Origin: Hyphomicrobiales bacterium
Lineage (GTDB): Bacteria > Pseudomonadota > Alphaproteobacteria > Rhizobiales > Beijerinckiaceae
DNA: 37,065 nt
Direction: 5' to 3'
Assembly: GCA_019247795.1 (NCBI GenBank)
Contig: JAFBAK010000070.1
Span: 1-37,065, forward strand
Under the pieces are notes generated by a model. That model was given only the letters and a program-made list of their open reading frames with translations. It was not told where the DNA came from and ran no database searches. Shown in pieces: positions 1-7,774 of this stretch; position 1 is the first letter of the stretch; each line of letters begins with the position of its first letter. The translations under genes were made by a program, and so were the position numbers.

Positions 1-131
1 AAAGTCATGTCCGAAGGGCACAACCCAGAACCGTCGAGGAGACCTGGAAAAGAGTGGGAAAAATCCTCGACCTTTTCTCTCCAACCGAATGCGCCAACTA
101 CCTCAGAAACTCCGGTTATGCTTCCATATAA
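1..131 (+). CDS. IS630-family transposase, C-terminal fragment (window-truncated)
   Basis: Reading codons from base 3 gives about 42 residues ending at the TAA at 129-131. The final segment contains LDLFSPTECANYLRNSGYAS, which matches the conserved tail of IS630/Tc1-mariner-like transposases (an SPxECANYxxxxGYA pattern), preceded by an RTVEETWKRVGKI helix also typical of that tail. The DDE catalytic residues lie upstream, outside the window. The role is DNA transposition of its own element. Identification rests on recall of the family tail, not on a search; the mid-gene junction just downstream supports it independently. Confidence 0.75.
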   Translation, partial: SHVRRAQPRTVEETWKRVGKILDLFSPTECANYLRNSGYASI

Positions 132-146
132 AATCAACGTGCTCTA
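1..146 (+). mobile_element. Right end of an IS630-family insertion sequence (partial, cut by window edge)
   Basis: The first 131 bases read as the end of an IS630-type transposase. About 14 bases after its stop comes CTAG (144-147), after which the sequence becomes LeuC-type coding sequence in mid-domain. IS630-family elements insert at TA and duplicate it, often within CTAG, so I place the element end at about 144-146. The terminal inverted repeat cannot be confirmed because the left end lies outside the window. Confidence 0.75.
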
Positions 147-599
147 GCGTTGCCGCATCATGTCGACATGGTCGTGCCGATCGGGGAGGCCGAGGGGCGG
201 CCGGTCGACATGGTCTTCATCGGCACTTGCACGGGCGGTCGTGCTTCGGACATCCGCGCGGCGCTCGCCGCCATCCGCAAAGCCGGAGGGATCGCCCCCG
301 GTGTCGAGCTCGTGATCACGCCGGCCTCGCGCGCCGAGCTCGAGCTTCTCATCGCGGATGGCTCGCTCGCTGAGCTCACCGCGCTCGGTGCCGTGTTGAC
401 GACCCCCGGGTGCGGTGCTTGCTGCGGCACGAGCGGCGCCATCCCGCGCGACGGAGCGACCGTCATCTCGACGGGCAATCGCAACTTCAAAGGGCGAATG
501 GGCGCACCGCACGCCGAAATCTTCCTCGCCTCGCCGGCCGCTTGCGGCGCGGCGGCGGCAACAGGGCGCATCACCCAGCCGAAGGCCCTCGCGCCATGA
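145..599 (+). pseudogene. LeuC/aconitase-type dehydratase large subunit, 5' end removed by IS630
   Basis: The frame running into the TGA at 597-599 encodes about 150 residues of the C-terminal third of a two-subunit hydro-lyase large subunit (3-isopropylmalate dehydratase/homoaconitase type). Visible are VFIGTCTGGRASDIRAA and PGCGACCGTSGA, which carry the three cysteines that bind the 4Fe-4S cluster in this family, followed by STGNRNFKGRMG and a SPAACGAAAATG tail. Family members are about 420 residues, so roughly 270 N-terminal residues are missing. The frame is closed upstream by the transposase stop at 129 and has no credible start codon or ribosome site; a TTG at 150 is within the domain. 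The missing part should lie beyond the IS, left of the window. The stop overlaps the small-subunit ATG. Confidence 0.85.
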
Positions 600-1123
600 G
601 CTTGCAACTCTCTCTCCAAGGGCGGGCGCGCGTCTTCGGCGACGACATCAACACCGACTACATCATCTCGTCGCGCCGCAAACGCGACGCGCGCGACGAA
701 GAGGAAATGGCGCGCTTTCTCTTCGAGGACATCGACCCCGCCTTCGCGGCAAGCCTCGAGCGCGACGACATCATCGTCGCCGGAAAGAATTTCGGTTGCG
801 GCTCGGCAATGGAAGTCGCAGTAACGGTGCCGCGCGCCGCCGGCATCCGCGCGATCATGGCGAAAAGCTTCGCGCGCACCTTCTACCGCAACGCCATCAA
901 CAACGGGCTTTTGCCCGTGATCGCCGATACGAGCCTGGTCAAGGAGGGAACACGCATCGAGATCGCGGTGGCGGCAGGCAGCACCTTCGTGATGCTCGAC
1001 GAAGGAGCCCGCCGCATCCCCGCGCAAGGTGTACCGCCGGAGCTTGTCTCGATCTTCACCGAAGGCGGGCTCGTGCCCTACATCGCCAAGCATCGAGGCT
1101 TCGCGGTCCCTCTCCCGCGGTGA
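596..1123 (+). CDS. LeuD-like small subunit of a two-subunit dehydratase (isopropylmalate/homoaconitate/dimethylmalate type)
   Basis: This 175-residue protein has the length and motifs of the swivel-domain small subunit of LeuCD-type hydro-lyases: GDDINTDYI near residues 12-20, the glycine/cysteine loop AGKNFGCGSAME near 61-72, and AKSFARTFYRNAINNGLLP near 86-104. It would pair with the large subunit to move water across a hydroxy-acid double bond in the cytoplasm. The ATG at 596 overlaps the large-subunit TGA (ATGA), so the pair was translationally coupled; with the partner broken, the subunit may be orphaned. The loop after NTD reads IISSRRKR, whereas LeuD and homoaconitase proteins usually have a P..YL or P..FL element that contacts substrate. 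I infer a non-leucine substrate. Citraconate, dimethylmalate or another C4-C6 diacid are possible. Confidence 0.85.
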   Translation: MSLQLSLQGRARVFGDDINTDYIISSRRKRDARDEEEMARFLFEDIDPAFAASLERDDIIVAGKNFGCGSAMEVAVTVPRAAGIRAIMAKSFARTFYRNAINNGLLPVIADTSLVKEGTRIEIAVAAGSTFVMLDEGARRIPAQGVPPELVSIFTEGGLVPYIAKHRGFAVPLPR

Positions 1124-1145
1124 GCTGCCCTCTCCCGAAGTGAGT

Positions 1146-1859
1146 TCACCGTTCCCGCGAGCGGTCGAACATCATCTGCATGCGGATGCGGCCGGCATTC
1201 TCGATGTGGCGGCGCGCGGCTCCCTCGGCTTGGACCGCATCGCGATCCTCGATTGCTTTGAGGATGGCGCCGTGCTCCTCGCGCGCCGAGGCGATGCGCC
1301 CGGGCGCCGTGAACGTCGTACCGGGCAAGAGCGCGAGGGAGGCGTAGAGTTGGCGCAACGAGCACACGAGGTAGCGGTTATGCGCCGCTTCGTGAATGGC
1401 GTTGTGAAAGCGTCGATTGAGGCGGGCCGCCTCCTCCGAAGGAAGCGTCGTACGGTCTTGGCGCTCGAGCAATTCGACGAGCGCCGCGATCTCGGAAGGC
1501 GAGGCATGCTGGGCCGCGAAGCGAGCCGCCGCGCCTTCGAGCGTCTCACGCAAGGCGTAAAGCTCGCGCACCTGCTGCTTGTCGAGCTCGACGATCATCA
1601 TGCCGCGTGAGGGCGCAAACTCGATGAGCCCTTCGGAGGTGAGGCGGCGCAAGGCCTCGCGCACGGGCGTCCGGCTCACCTTGAGGCGGGTTGCGAGATC
1701 GGCCTCGCGCAAGCGCTGGCCCGAATGAAACTCACCATCCTGAATGCCTTGCCAAAGTTTCTTGTAGACGAACTCGGCGCGCGACAAATTCTCCGTGTCC
1801 ACGGCCAAGTGGCTGTAGGCCTGAGCTTCTTCGTCACCCATGTGGCGCTCGGCATCCAT
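1146..1859 (-). CDS. GntR-family transcriptional regulator, FCD subfamily
   Basis: The N-terminal winged helix-turn-helix (VYKKLWQGIQDGEFHSGQRL, then LATRLKVSRTPVREALRRL) is the GntR signature, followed by an all-helical FCD ligand domain with LYALRETLEGAAARFAA, RRFHNAIHEAA and EEHGAILKAIEDRD. The FCD metal-binding histidines are visible in these segments. Such proteins are repressors whose effectors are small organic acids. The frame is open to 1934, but the extra N-terminus is proline-rich and has no ribosome site; ATGs at 1859 and 1841 fit the family length better. It lies downstream of the decarboxylase genes on the same strand and convergent with the LeuD-like gene. I infer that it controls the divergent promoter at about 3300. 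Confidence 0.88.
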   Translation of the reverse strand: MDAERHMGDEEAQAYSHLAVDTENLSRAEFVYKKLWQGIQDGEFHSGQRLREADLATRLKVSRTPVREALRRLTSEGLIEFAPSRGMMIVELDKQQVRELYALRETLEGAAARFAAQHASPSEIAALVELLERQDRTTLPSEEAARLNRRFHNAIHEAAHNRYLVCSLRQLYASLALLPGTTFTAPGRIASAREEHGAILKAIEDRDAVQAEGAARRHIENAGRIRMQMMFDRSRER

Positions 1860-1899
1860 TGTCGGAGAAACACCAAGTCGGCAAGGCGGTTTCGGAAGA

Positions 1900-2049
1900 T
1901 CAAAAGGCAGGAAGACCGGCAAGCCCCCACTCAATGCCTGCTATAGCGGCATATTCGGTGGCTTTGAGCAAGTCCTCACAACCAAATCCAGCGACGATGC
2001 GCAAAAGATCGTGAGGCGGACCACCAAGACGCACCTGCCCGTCGTTCAA
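1900..2049 (-). CDS. Possible 49-residue small protein between decarboxylase and regulator
   Basis: A short open frame starts with TTG at 2049, overlapping the TGA of the decarboxylase beta subunit as TTGA, the same coupling style as other genes here. The translation starts LNDGQVRLGGPPHDLLRIVA and ends AGLPAF. It looks protein-like, but third-position GC is lower than in neighbours and I recognise no family. It could be a genuine small protein or the relic of a longer gene. The coordinates are compatible with the regulator only if that gene starts at 1859 or later. Confidence 0.25.
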   Translation of the reverse strand: MNDGQVRLGGPPHDLLRIVAGFGCEDLLKATEYAAIAGIEWGLAGLPAF

Positions 2050-2657
2050 GCCTTCACGCCGATACCGCGCATGAAACGATCGCGAATGAGGGAGGGGTCG
2101 CGCTCGGTCGTGGCGACGGCGGGCTTGTCGTCGATCCGCGCGGCGATCAGCTGCGGGCCGTCCTCCAAGAGAGCGCGCCGGACGAGGCTCTCGAACATGG
2201 CTTCATCGGCCGCCCAGCGCGCCTCTTTGATGCCGGCGCCCAAAGCGATGCCGACGATGTCGGCCGAAAAGGCGGTCGTTGTCTTCTGGGCGCCAGTGAT
2301 CTGGTAGCAGCCATTGTCCATCACGATGATGGTGAGGTTCTTCGGGGCCAGCGTCGCGACCGTCGTGAGCGAGCCGAGCTGCATGAGGAGAGAGCCGTCG
2401 CCTTCGCACGCGATCACGCGTCGCTTCGGTTGTGCCAGGGCGACGCCAAGCGCGATGGGACAGGCAAGTCCCATGCTGCCGAGCATGTAGAAATTCTCCG
2501 GTCGGCGTCCGGCGGCCCAAAGATCGAAATTCGTGTTGCCGATGCCGCCGATGACCGCTTCGCCTTGCGTGAGCAGTGCGACGAGGCGCTGGCTGAGCTC
2601 GAAACGGTTCGTCACCTTGAGATTGGCGTGGTGCGCTGCCGACGAGGCGATATCCAT
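2046..2657 (-). CDS. TPP-dependent decarboxylase beta subunit (ComE/phosphonopyruvate decarboxylase C-terminal type)
   Basis: The 203-residue product matches the TPP-binding half of sulfopyruvate decarboxylase (ComE) and of phosphonopyruvate decarboxylase. Visible are GGIGNTNFDLW, the glycine-rich GSMGLACPIALGVALA, and the thiamine diphosphate/Mg motif starting at ACEGDGSLLM and ending at VMDNGCYQ. The reaction class is non-oxidative decarboxylation of a 2-oxoacid to an aldehyde. The ATG at 2657 has AAAGAGG about 11 bases upstream and lies 14 bases after the alpha-subunit stop, so I prefer it to the upstream ATG at 2726, which would overlap the alpha subunit. The substrate is not set by these motifs; the aldehyde dehydrogenase in the divergent operon is a natural next step. 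Confidence 0.85.
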   Translation of the reverse strand: MDIASSAAHHANLKVTNRFELSQRLVALLTQGEAVIGGIGNTNFDLWAAGRRPENFYMLGSMGLACPIALGVALAQPKRRVIACEGDGSLLMQLGSLTTVATLAPKNLTIIVMDNGCYQITGAQKTTTAFSADIVGIALGAGIKEARWAADEAMFESLVRRALLEDGPQLIAARIDDKPAVATTERDPSLIRDRFMRGIGVKA

Positions 2658-2671
2658 CGGTCGAGCCTCTT

Positions 2672-3223
2672 TCAATGCGCGAATTTTTTGCCGCCGGTGA
2701 GAAGCGGCGAGAGGATGAGCGCGCAAGGCGCCTGCGTCGCAACCGCCTGCTTGATCGAGCGGTCGACGATGAAGTCGAGCTCGTCCAGACGCGTGATCGT
2801 GTGGTTCTCGATGCCGAGCGCATCGAGCACAGGGCGCATGGTGCGGCAGACGAGGGCCTGGCCCAGATTGAACTCGCCGAGCGTCCCGCGTTCGGAAACG
2901 AACATCAGAAGCGGGATCTGATAGGGCACCGCGAGGGAAGCCAGCGCGTTTGGCAAAGTGGCGAAACCCGACGTCTGCATGAGCACGGCGCCGCGCATGC
3001 CGCCCATCCAGGCGCCTGTGACGATGCCGAGCGCCTCTTCTTCGCGCGTGCTGGCGAAAGCGGTGAAGAAATCATCCTTGTGGACGCTATCGATGAGCGG
3101 CGTCAGCACGCGATCGGGCACATAGGTCACGAGACGAACTTCGTTGCGCTTCAGCGCCTCACTTACGATGGCGTGCCAAGGCTTCAGTCCCGTGCTCAAA
3201 TCGCTTCTCGGCTCGGCGCCCAT
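2672..3223 (-). CDS. TPP-dependent decarboxylase alpha subunit (ComD/phosphonopyruvate decarboxylase N-terminal type)
   Basis: This 183-residue protein is the PYR-domain partner of the beta subunit. It shows TYVPDRVLTPLID, the STREEEALGIVTGAWMGG segment holding the glutamate that activates thiamine diphosphate in this superfamily, then LMQTSGFATLPNALASL and the FVSERGTLGEFNLGQ region typical of ComD. Splitting PYR and PP domains over two genes is the ComDE arrangement. The frame is open to 3310, but that extension would run through the divergent promoter region; the ATG at 3223 gives the usual length, with a modest GGGACGAAG upstream. The two genes are 14 bases apart and should be translated together. 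The substrate could be sulfopyruvate, phosphonopyruvate or another short 2-oxoacid. Confidence 0.85.
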   Translation of the reverse strand: MGAEPRSDLSTGLKPWHAIVSEALKRNEVRLVTYVPDRVLTPLIDSVHKDDFFTAFASTREEEALGIVTGAWMGGMRGAVLMQTSGFATLPNALASLAVPYQIPLLMFVSERGTLGEFNLGQALVCRTMRPVLDALGIENHTITRLDELDFIVDRSIKQAVATQAPCALILSPLLTGGKKFAH

Positions 3224-3294
3224 GTCTTCGTCCCGGCTCGTTCGGGCAGATTTTTCGATTCTGCTGCCGACAGACATCGATCTTTCCATTCGGC

Positions 3295-3323
3295 TTGACA
3301 TTGTCAACAATCATTTCAACAAT
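3295..3323 (+). promoter_or_regulatory. Candidate promoter of transport/HyuAB operon A
   Basis: TTGACA at 3295-3300 is a perfect -35 match, followed after 17 bases by AACAAT (3318-3323, four of six matches to TATAAT). The first ATPase codon is at 3365. The same palindrome also places TTGACA on the minus strand (3302-3307), facing the decarboxylase genes, but its -10 match is poor. Confidence 0.5.
3300..3311. promoter_or_regulatory. Candidate FCD-GntR operator overlapping the divergent promoter
   Basis: ATTGT-CA-ACAAT (3300-3311) is a perfect 12-bp inverted repeat, overlapping a second perfect dyad TTGAC-ATT-GTCAA (3295-3307). Twelve-base AT-rich palindromes of ATTGTnnACAAT form are typical targets of FCD GntR repressors. 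Its position over the -35 element predicts repression, by one or both GntR proteins of this cluster. Confidence 0.55.
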
Positions 3324-3364
3324 TTTCATGACCCGACTTTCTCTTGCCGAGCCCGAGCCCCTCC

Positions 3365-4504
3365 ATGGCCTTCGAACGCGCGGCTCTCAAGAGCCAGGCT
3401 CCAAAATGCCAGGTTGAAGCGCTCACGAAACGTTATGGCGCGAGAGCGGCCGTCGATGCTGTGACCTTCGACGTCGACGAAGGCGAGTTCGTCGTCCTTC
3501 TCGGCCCAAGCGGCTGCGGCAAGACCACGATGCTTCGCCTCGTCGCGGGGCTCGCCGCTCCCGACGAAGGGCGGATCCGGCTCGACGGAAAATCCGTCGC
3601 GGATCCCGCCCGCGATGTCTTCGTGCGGGCGGAGCGGCGCGGCATCGGGATGGTGTTCCAATCCTATGCGATCTGGCCACATATGAACGTGTTCGAGAAT
3701 GTCGCCTATCCTTTGCGCGTCCGACGACAAAGGGGTGAGGAGATCAAGCGAAAGGTGGAAAGCGTTCTCGCGCTTGTCGGTCTCTCAGCCGAGTCGCGCC
3801 GCTCGGCGGCGCAACTATCCGGCGGCCAAATGCAAAGGGTCGCGCTCGCGCGAGCGCTCGTTTTCGATCCGACGCTTCTTCTTTTCGACGAGCCGCTCTC
3901 CAATCTCGACTTGAAACTGCGCGAGCGGCTTCGGCTCGAGCTCAAGGAGCTGCAGCGGCGTACCGGGCTCACCAGCATCTATGTGACGCATGACCAGGCT
4001 GAAGCCGTTGAGCTCGCCGACCGGATCCTCGTTATGGAAAACGGGCGCGTGGTGCAGGTCGGCGCGCCGCGCGAGCTTTATCATCAACCCCAGAGCCGCT
4101 TCGTCGCCGAGTTCATCTCGACCGCCAATATCTTCGCGGGCCAGGTGCTGGCACGGCTCGCCGATGATTTCGCCTCGGTGAAGACGATGACCGGGCGCGA
4201 GCTTGCGGTGCGGCATGACGGCACCGTCTCGGAAGGCGATCTCGTCGATGTCGTGATCCACCCCGAGGACTGCCGCATCAGCGTTGATGAAAGCGGTCGG
4301 CCCGACGGCTATCAAGCCCGCATCGTCTCGCGGCGGTATCAAGGCACCTCGACGCGCTACACGCTCGACTGGGCAGGCGAAATGTTCGACGTGGTCGTCC
4401 TCGGAAGCGAAGCGCCGTTAGCGGAGGGCGCGGAGGTCACGCTCACCGTGCCGCGCGAACGGGCGCGGATCATCGTCCGAAACAGTGCGCGAGGCACTCG
4501 GTGA
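3365..4504 (+). CDS. ABC transporter ATP-binding protein (Fbp/Potassium-independent spermidine-iron-AEP type)
   Basis: This 379-residue ATPase energises uptake at the inner membrane. It has Walker [10 protein letters not shown] (47-55), Q-loop Q99, signature LSGGQ (151-155), Walker B LLLFDEP (171-177) and switch His209, followed by a C-terminal TOBE-like regulatory region of about 130 residues. That size and order match the ATPases of iron(III), 2-aminoethylphosphonate and spermidine/putrescine importers (FbpC/PhnT/PotA type). I chose the ATG at 3365; a TTG at 3344 is in frame but adds only a proline/serine stretch. The next gene overlaps its stop (GTGA). It is the first gene of operon A, directly behind the operator-promoter. 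Confidence 0.93.
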   Translation: MAFERAALKSQAPKCQVEALTKRYGARAAVDAVTFDVDEGEFVVLLGPSGCGKTTMLRLVAGLAAPDEGRIRLDGKSVADPARDVFVRAERRGIGMVFQSYAIWPHMNVFENVAYPLRVRRQRGEEIKRKVESVLALVGLSAESRRSAAQLSGGQMQRVALARALVFDPTLLLFDEPLSNLDLKLRERLRLELKELQRRTGLTSIYVTHDQAEAVELADRILVMENGRVVQVGAPRELYHQPQSRFVAEFISTANIFAGQVLARLADDFASVKTMTGRELAVRHDGTVSEGDLVDVVIHPEDCRISVDESGRPDGYQARIVSRRYQGTSTRYTLDWAGEMFDVVVLGSEAPLAEGAEVTLTVPRERARIIVRNSARGTR

Positions 4505-6258
4505 CGGGGCTCGCAGCAAGCACGTCACGCCGCTCGCCCAGCCGAAGGCTCTTCGCATCGGCCTTCTCGCCGCGCGGCGCCTTCGTCGCATGCCTTCTCG
4601 CGGCGCTCACCTTCCTCATCGTCCTTCCCGTGCTCGCGCTCGTCATCGGCTCCTTCCTGCCGACACCGCCACGCGCGCTCGCCATCGATTGGTCCGGGCT
4701 GACGCTCGCGAATTATCGCGAGATCCTCGGCGAAGGTAACGTCCTCGCGCTCTTGCGCGTGACGCTCGCCGCCGCCGTGATCGGCACGGCCGGCGCGCTC
4801 GTCATCGGCGCGAGCCTCGCTTGGCTCGCGATCCGAACGGATGTTCCCGGACGGTCGCTTCTCGAGAACGTCGCGATCCTGCCAATGTTCGTGCCCCCAC
4901 TTGTCGGCGCCTTCGCCTGGGACATCCTGGCCTCGCCGAAAAGCGGCATCATCAATATCGCACTGCGCTCGCTCGGCCTCGACGCGGCCCTCAACATCTA
5001 CAGCTTCGGCGGCATCGGCTTCGTCTTCGCCATCTACTACGCGCCTTATGTGCACCTCTTCGTCGCGGCTGCGTTGCGCAATATCGATCCGGTGCATGAG
5101 GAAGCAGCCTGGATGAGCGGCGCCTCGCGCTGGCGCTGCCTTTGGCAGATCACGCTGCCGCTCGTTTTGCCCGCGCTTCTGTCCTCGGGTCTTCTCGTCT
5201 TCGTTCTGCTGATCGAGCTTTTCGCCATTCCGGCGATTCTCGGAGAGCCGGGCAACCTGCATTTCATGTCGGTGCGCATCTGGGAAATGGTCGGCTTCAC
5301 GCCGCCGAAGGTCAATCAGGCCTCCGCACTCGGCGTCCTCATGCTCCTCATCACCGTCACGCTCGTTCTCATCCAATACCGTGTGCTCGGCAAAAGGAGC
5401 TTCGTCACCGTGAGCGGCAAAGGGCTCAGGCCCGATCTCCTCGCGCTCGGCACCGCGCGCTGGCCGCTCGCCTGTCTCGGCTTCGGCTACATCCTGTTCG
5501 TCGTGCTGATGCCGTATGCGGCGCTGCTTTTCATCGCGCTTCGCAAGAATCTCTTTTACGCGACGCTCGGGGCGCTCGCCGACACGAGGCAGCTCTCGCT
5601 CGATCAATTCGCGCTCGCCTTCAGCGATCCCGTCGTGCGTGGCTCCTTTCTCAACTCGCTCCTTGTCTCGCTCGGGACCGTCACGGTCGGGAGCCTCCTC
5701 TACTTCACCATCGCCTATGTGGTGCAGCGCACGAACCTCAAGGGACGCCGCGCGCTCGACCTCATCGCGATACTCCCCATCGCGATTCCAGGCCTCATTA
5801 TCGGGCTCGGCTATCTCTGGACCTGGATCAGCCTGCCGTTCGGCATCTACGGCACGCTCTGGATCATCATCCTCGCCTATGTCTCGCAATTCTCGCCGCA
5901 AGGAGTGCGCGCGATTTCCGGTTCGCTCGTGCAGATCGATCCCGAGCTCGAGGAAAGCTCCCGCCTTTGCGGCGCCGGCCTCGCCTACACCTTGCGCCGC
6001 ATCGTCGTCCCGCTCGCCTGGCCTGGAATCCTGTCCGCGATGATTCTCTTGCTGATCCTATCGTTTCGCGAGTTGGCGACGGCACTTTTCCTCTATACCT
6101 CGACGACGCAGGTCTTCTCGCTCACCATGTTCGACTTCTGGCTGCGCGGCTCGACCAACCTCGTCGCCGTGATGGCGCTCGTGCAGACGCTGGTGCTCGC
6201 GCTCCTCGTCCTGCTCGCGCGGCGCATCCGGCGGGAGCGGACCCAAATCTTCACGTGA
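4501..6258 (+). CDS. ABC transporter permease, two fused domains (FbpB/AfuB/PhnU type)
   Basis: The 585-residue protein is a duplication of the binding-protein-dependent permease domain, with about twelve hydrophobic helices. Each half carries a cytoplasmic EAA loop that docks on the ATPase: EEAAWMSGASRWRCLWQITL in the first and EESSRLCGAGLAYTLRRIVV in the second. Fused permeases of this size are typical of iron(III) and 2-aminoethylphosphonate importers. The GTG start at 4501 overlaps the ATPase stop, so one fused permease and one ATPase are made in coupled fashion. The aldehyde dehydrogenase begins five bases after its stop. The transported substrate is not evident; the catabolic genes around it argue for an organic compound, not iron. 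Confidence 0.92.
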   Translation: MTGLAASTSRRSPSRRLFASAFSPRGAFVACLLAALTFLIVLPVLALVIGSFLPTPPRALAIDWSGLTLANYREILGEGNVLALLRVTLAAAVIGTAGALVIGASLAWLAIRTDVPGRSLLENVAILPMFVPPLVGAFAWDILASPKSGIINIALRSLGLDAALNIYSFGGIGFVFAIYYAPYVHLFVAAALRNIDPVHEEAAWMSGASRWRCLWQITLPLVLPALLSSGLLVFVLLIELFAIPAILGEPGNLHFMSVRIWEMVGFTPPKVNQASALGVLMLLITVTLVLIQYRVLGKRSFVTVSGKGLRPDLLALGTARWPLACLGFGYILFVVLMPYAALLFIALRKNLFYATLGALADTRQLSLDQFALAFSDPVVRGSFLNSLLVSLGTVTVGSLLYFTIAYVVQRTNLKGRRALDLIAILPIAIPGLIIGLGYLWTWISLPFGIYGTLWIIILAYVSQFSPQGVRAISGSLVQIDPELEESSRLCGAGLAYTLRRIVVPLAWPGILSAMILLLILSFRELATALFLYTSTTQVFSLTMFDFWLRGSTNLVAVMALVQTLVLALLVLLARRIRRERTQIFT

Positions 6259-6263
6259 GGACG

Positions 6264-7766
6264 ATGATGAGCGCGATGATGCAAGACGCGACCGAGCATG
6301 AAGCTCCCCATCTTTTCATCGGCGGAGAATGGAGCGCGCCGCATTCGGGCCGCGTGATCGCTTCCATCGATCCCTCGACCGAGAAGGTCTGGGCGCACGT
6401 GGCGGAAGCCGACGAAACGGATGTGGACCGCGCTGTCGCGGCGGCGCGCACCGCCTTGCGCGGTCCGTGGGCCACGAAGCTGACCGCGAGCCAGCGCGGC
6501 GCCTTGCTCTTCAAGCTCGCCGAGCTCGTCCGGCGTGACGCCAAGACCCTCGCCACGCTCGAGAGCCGCGACAACGGCAAGCCGCTGCGCGAAACGCAAG
6601 GCGAAGTGCAACGGGCCGCCGATTGGATCACCTTCTTTGCCGGCGCCGCCGATAAGATCAACGGCGAGCAGATCCCGTTCCGGCCCGACGCGCTCGCCTA
6701 TACGCGGCGCGAGCCGGTGGGAGTCGTCGGCGCCATCCTGCCCTGGAACTCGCCCATCTCGCTTTATTCCTGGAAGCTCGGCCCTGCGCTCGCCGCCGGC
6801 AACACCGTGGTGCTCAAGCCGGCCGAACAGACGCCCGTCTCGGCGCTCGCGCTCGGCAAGCTCATCGAGGAAGCGGGCTTTCCGGCAGGCGTCGTGAACA
6901 TCGTCCCAGGCTTCGGCCCGCTCGCTGGTGCGGCGCTTGTCGCCCATTCGGGCGTCGACAAGATCTCCTTCACTGGAGAGCATCATACGGCGCAGGAGAT
7001 CATGCGCGGCGCGAGCGTGAACCTGAAGCGCTGCTCCTTTGAATGCGGCGGCAAGTCGCCCCATATCCTTTTCGAGGATGCCGATCTCGACAAGGCGCTC
7101 ATCGTGGCGACACATGGCGCCTTCCGCTCGACCGGACAATCGTGCTCCCTGGGCTCGCGCCTCTTCGCGCAGCGCTCGATCTACAGCGAAGTGGTCGAGC
7201 GCATGGCCGAGCGGGCACGCCGAATCCGAGTCGGCCTTCCCTTCGATGCGAGGACGCATATCGGCCCGCAAAGCTCGGCCGAGCAGCTCGCAAAGACGCA
7301 GCGCTACATCGCGCTCGGCCGCGAGCAAGGTGCGCGGCTGGTCGCCGGAGGCGCTCGCCCCGCAGAGCTCGAACGCGGCTATTTCATCGAGCCCACCGTC
7401 TTCGCCGATGTCGACAATCGTTCGCGCCTCGCCCAGGAGGAAGTTTTCGGACCGGTGCTCGCGATCATCCCGTTCGACACGGAAGAAGAGGTGATCGCGC
7501 TCGCCAATGACGTGCCCTACGGTCTTGTCGCGGGATTGTGGACGCGGGATATCGGCAGGGGGCACCGGGTGGCGGCCAAGATCGACGCCGGGCTCGTCTC
7601 GATCAACACCTACCGTCCGGTGCATTGGATGCTGCCCTATGGCGGTTACAAGCTCAGCGGGCTCGGCCGTGAGAACGGCCTCGCGGCGCTCGAGGAATAT
7701 ACCGAGATCAAGACCGTGGTGGTCGAGCTCGCGACGGGCGCGCCGGCCGATCCTTTCGCCGATTGA
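6264..7766 (+). CDS. NAD(P)+-dependent aldehyde dehydrogenase
   Basis: A 500-residue member of the classical aldehyde dehydrogenase family. Visible catalytic parts are ILPWNSPI with the oxyanion Asn162, NTVVLKPAEQTP with cofactor-binding Lys185, the general base Glu260 in FECGGKSP, and nucleophile Cys294 in GQSCSLGSRL, plus EEVFGPVLAII near the C-terminal third. It should oxidise an aldehyde to the acid in the cytosol. The ATG at 6264 follows TGAGGA; an ATG at 6267 is equally possible. The sequence after SFTG reads EHHTAQE where most relatives have STxxGR, a change in the cofactor-binding loop. In context it would use the aldehyde from the divergently encoded TPP decarboxylase, or one formed after HyuAB action. 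Confidence 0.93.
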   Translation: MMSAMMQDATEHEAPHLFIGGEWSAPHSGRVIASIDPSTEKVWAHVAEADETDVDRAVAAARTALRGPWATKLTASQRGALLFKLAELVRRDAKTLATLESRDNGKPLRETQGEVQRAADWITFFAGAADKINGEQIPFRPDALAYTRREPVGVVGAILPWNSPISLYSWKLGPALAAGNTVVLKPAEQTPVSALALGKLIEEAGFPAGVVNIVPGFGPLAGAALVAHSGVDKISFTGEHHTAQEIMRGASVNLKRCSFECGGKSPHILFEDADLDKALIVATHGAFRSTGQSCSLGSRLFAQRSIYSEVVERMAERARRIRVGLPFDARTHIGPQSSAEQLAKTQRYIALGREQGARLVAGGARPAELERGYFIEPTVFADVDNRSRLAQEEVFGPVLAIIPFDTEEEVIALANDVPYGLVAGLWTRDIGRGHRVAAKIDAGLVSINTYRPVHWMLPYGGYKLSGLGRENGLAALEEYTEIKTVVVELATGAPADPFAD

Positions 7767-7774
7767 GAGCCGCA

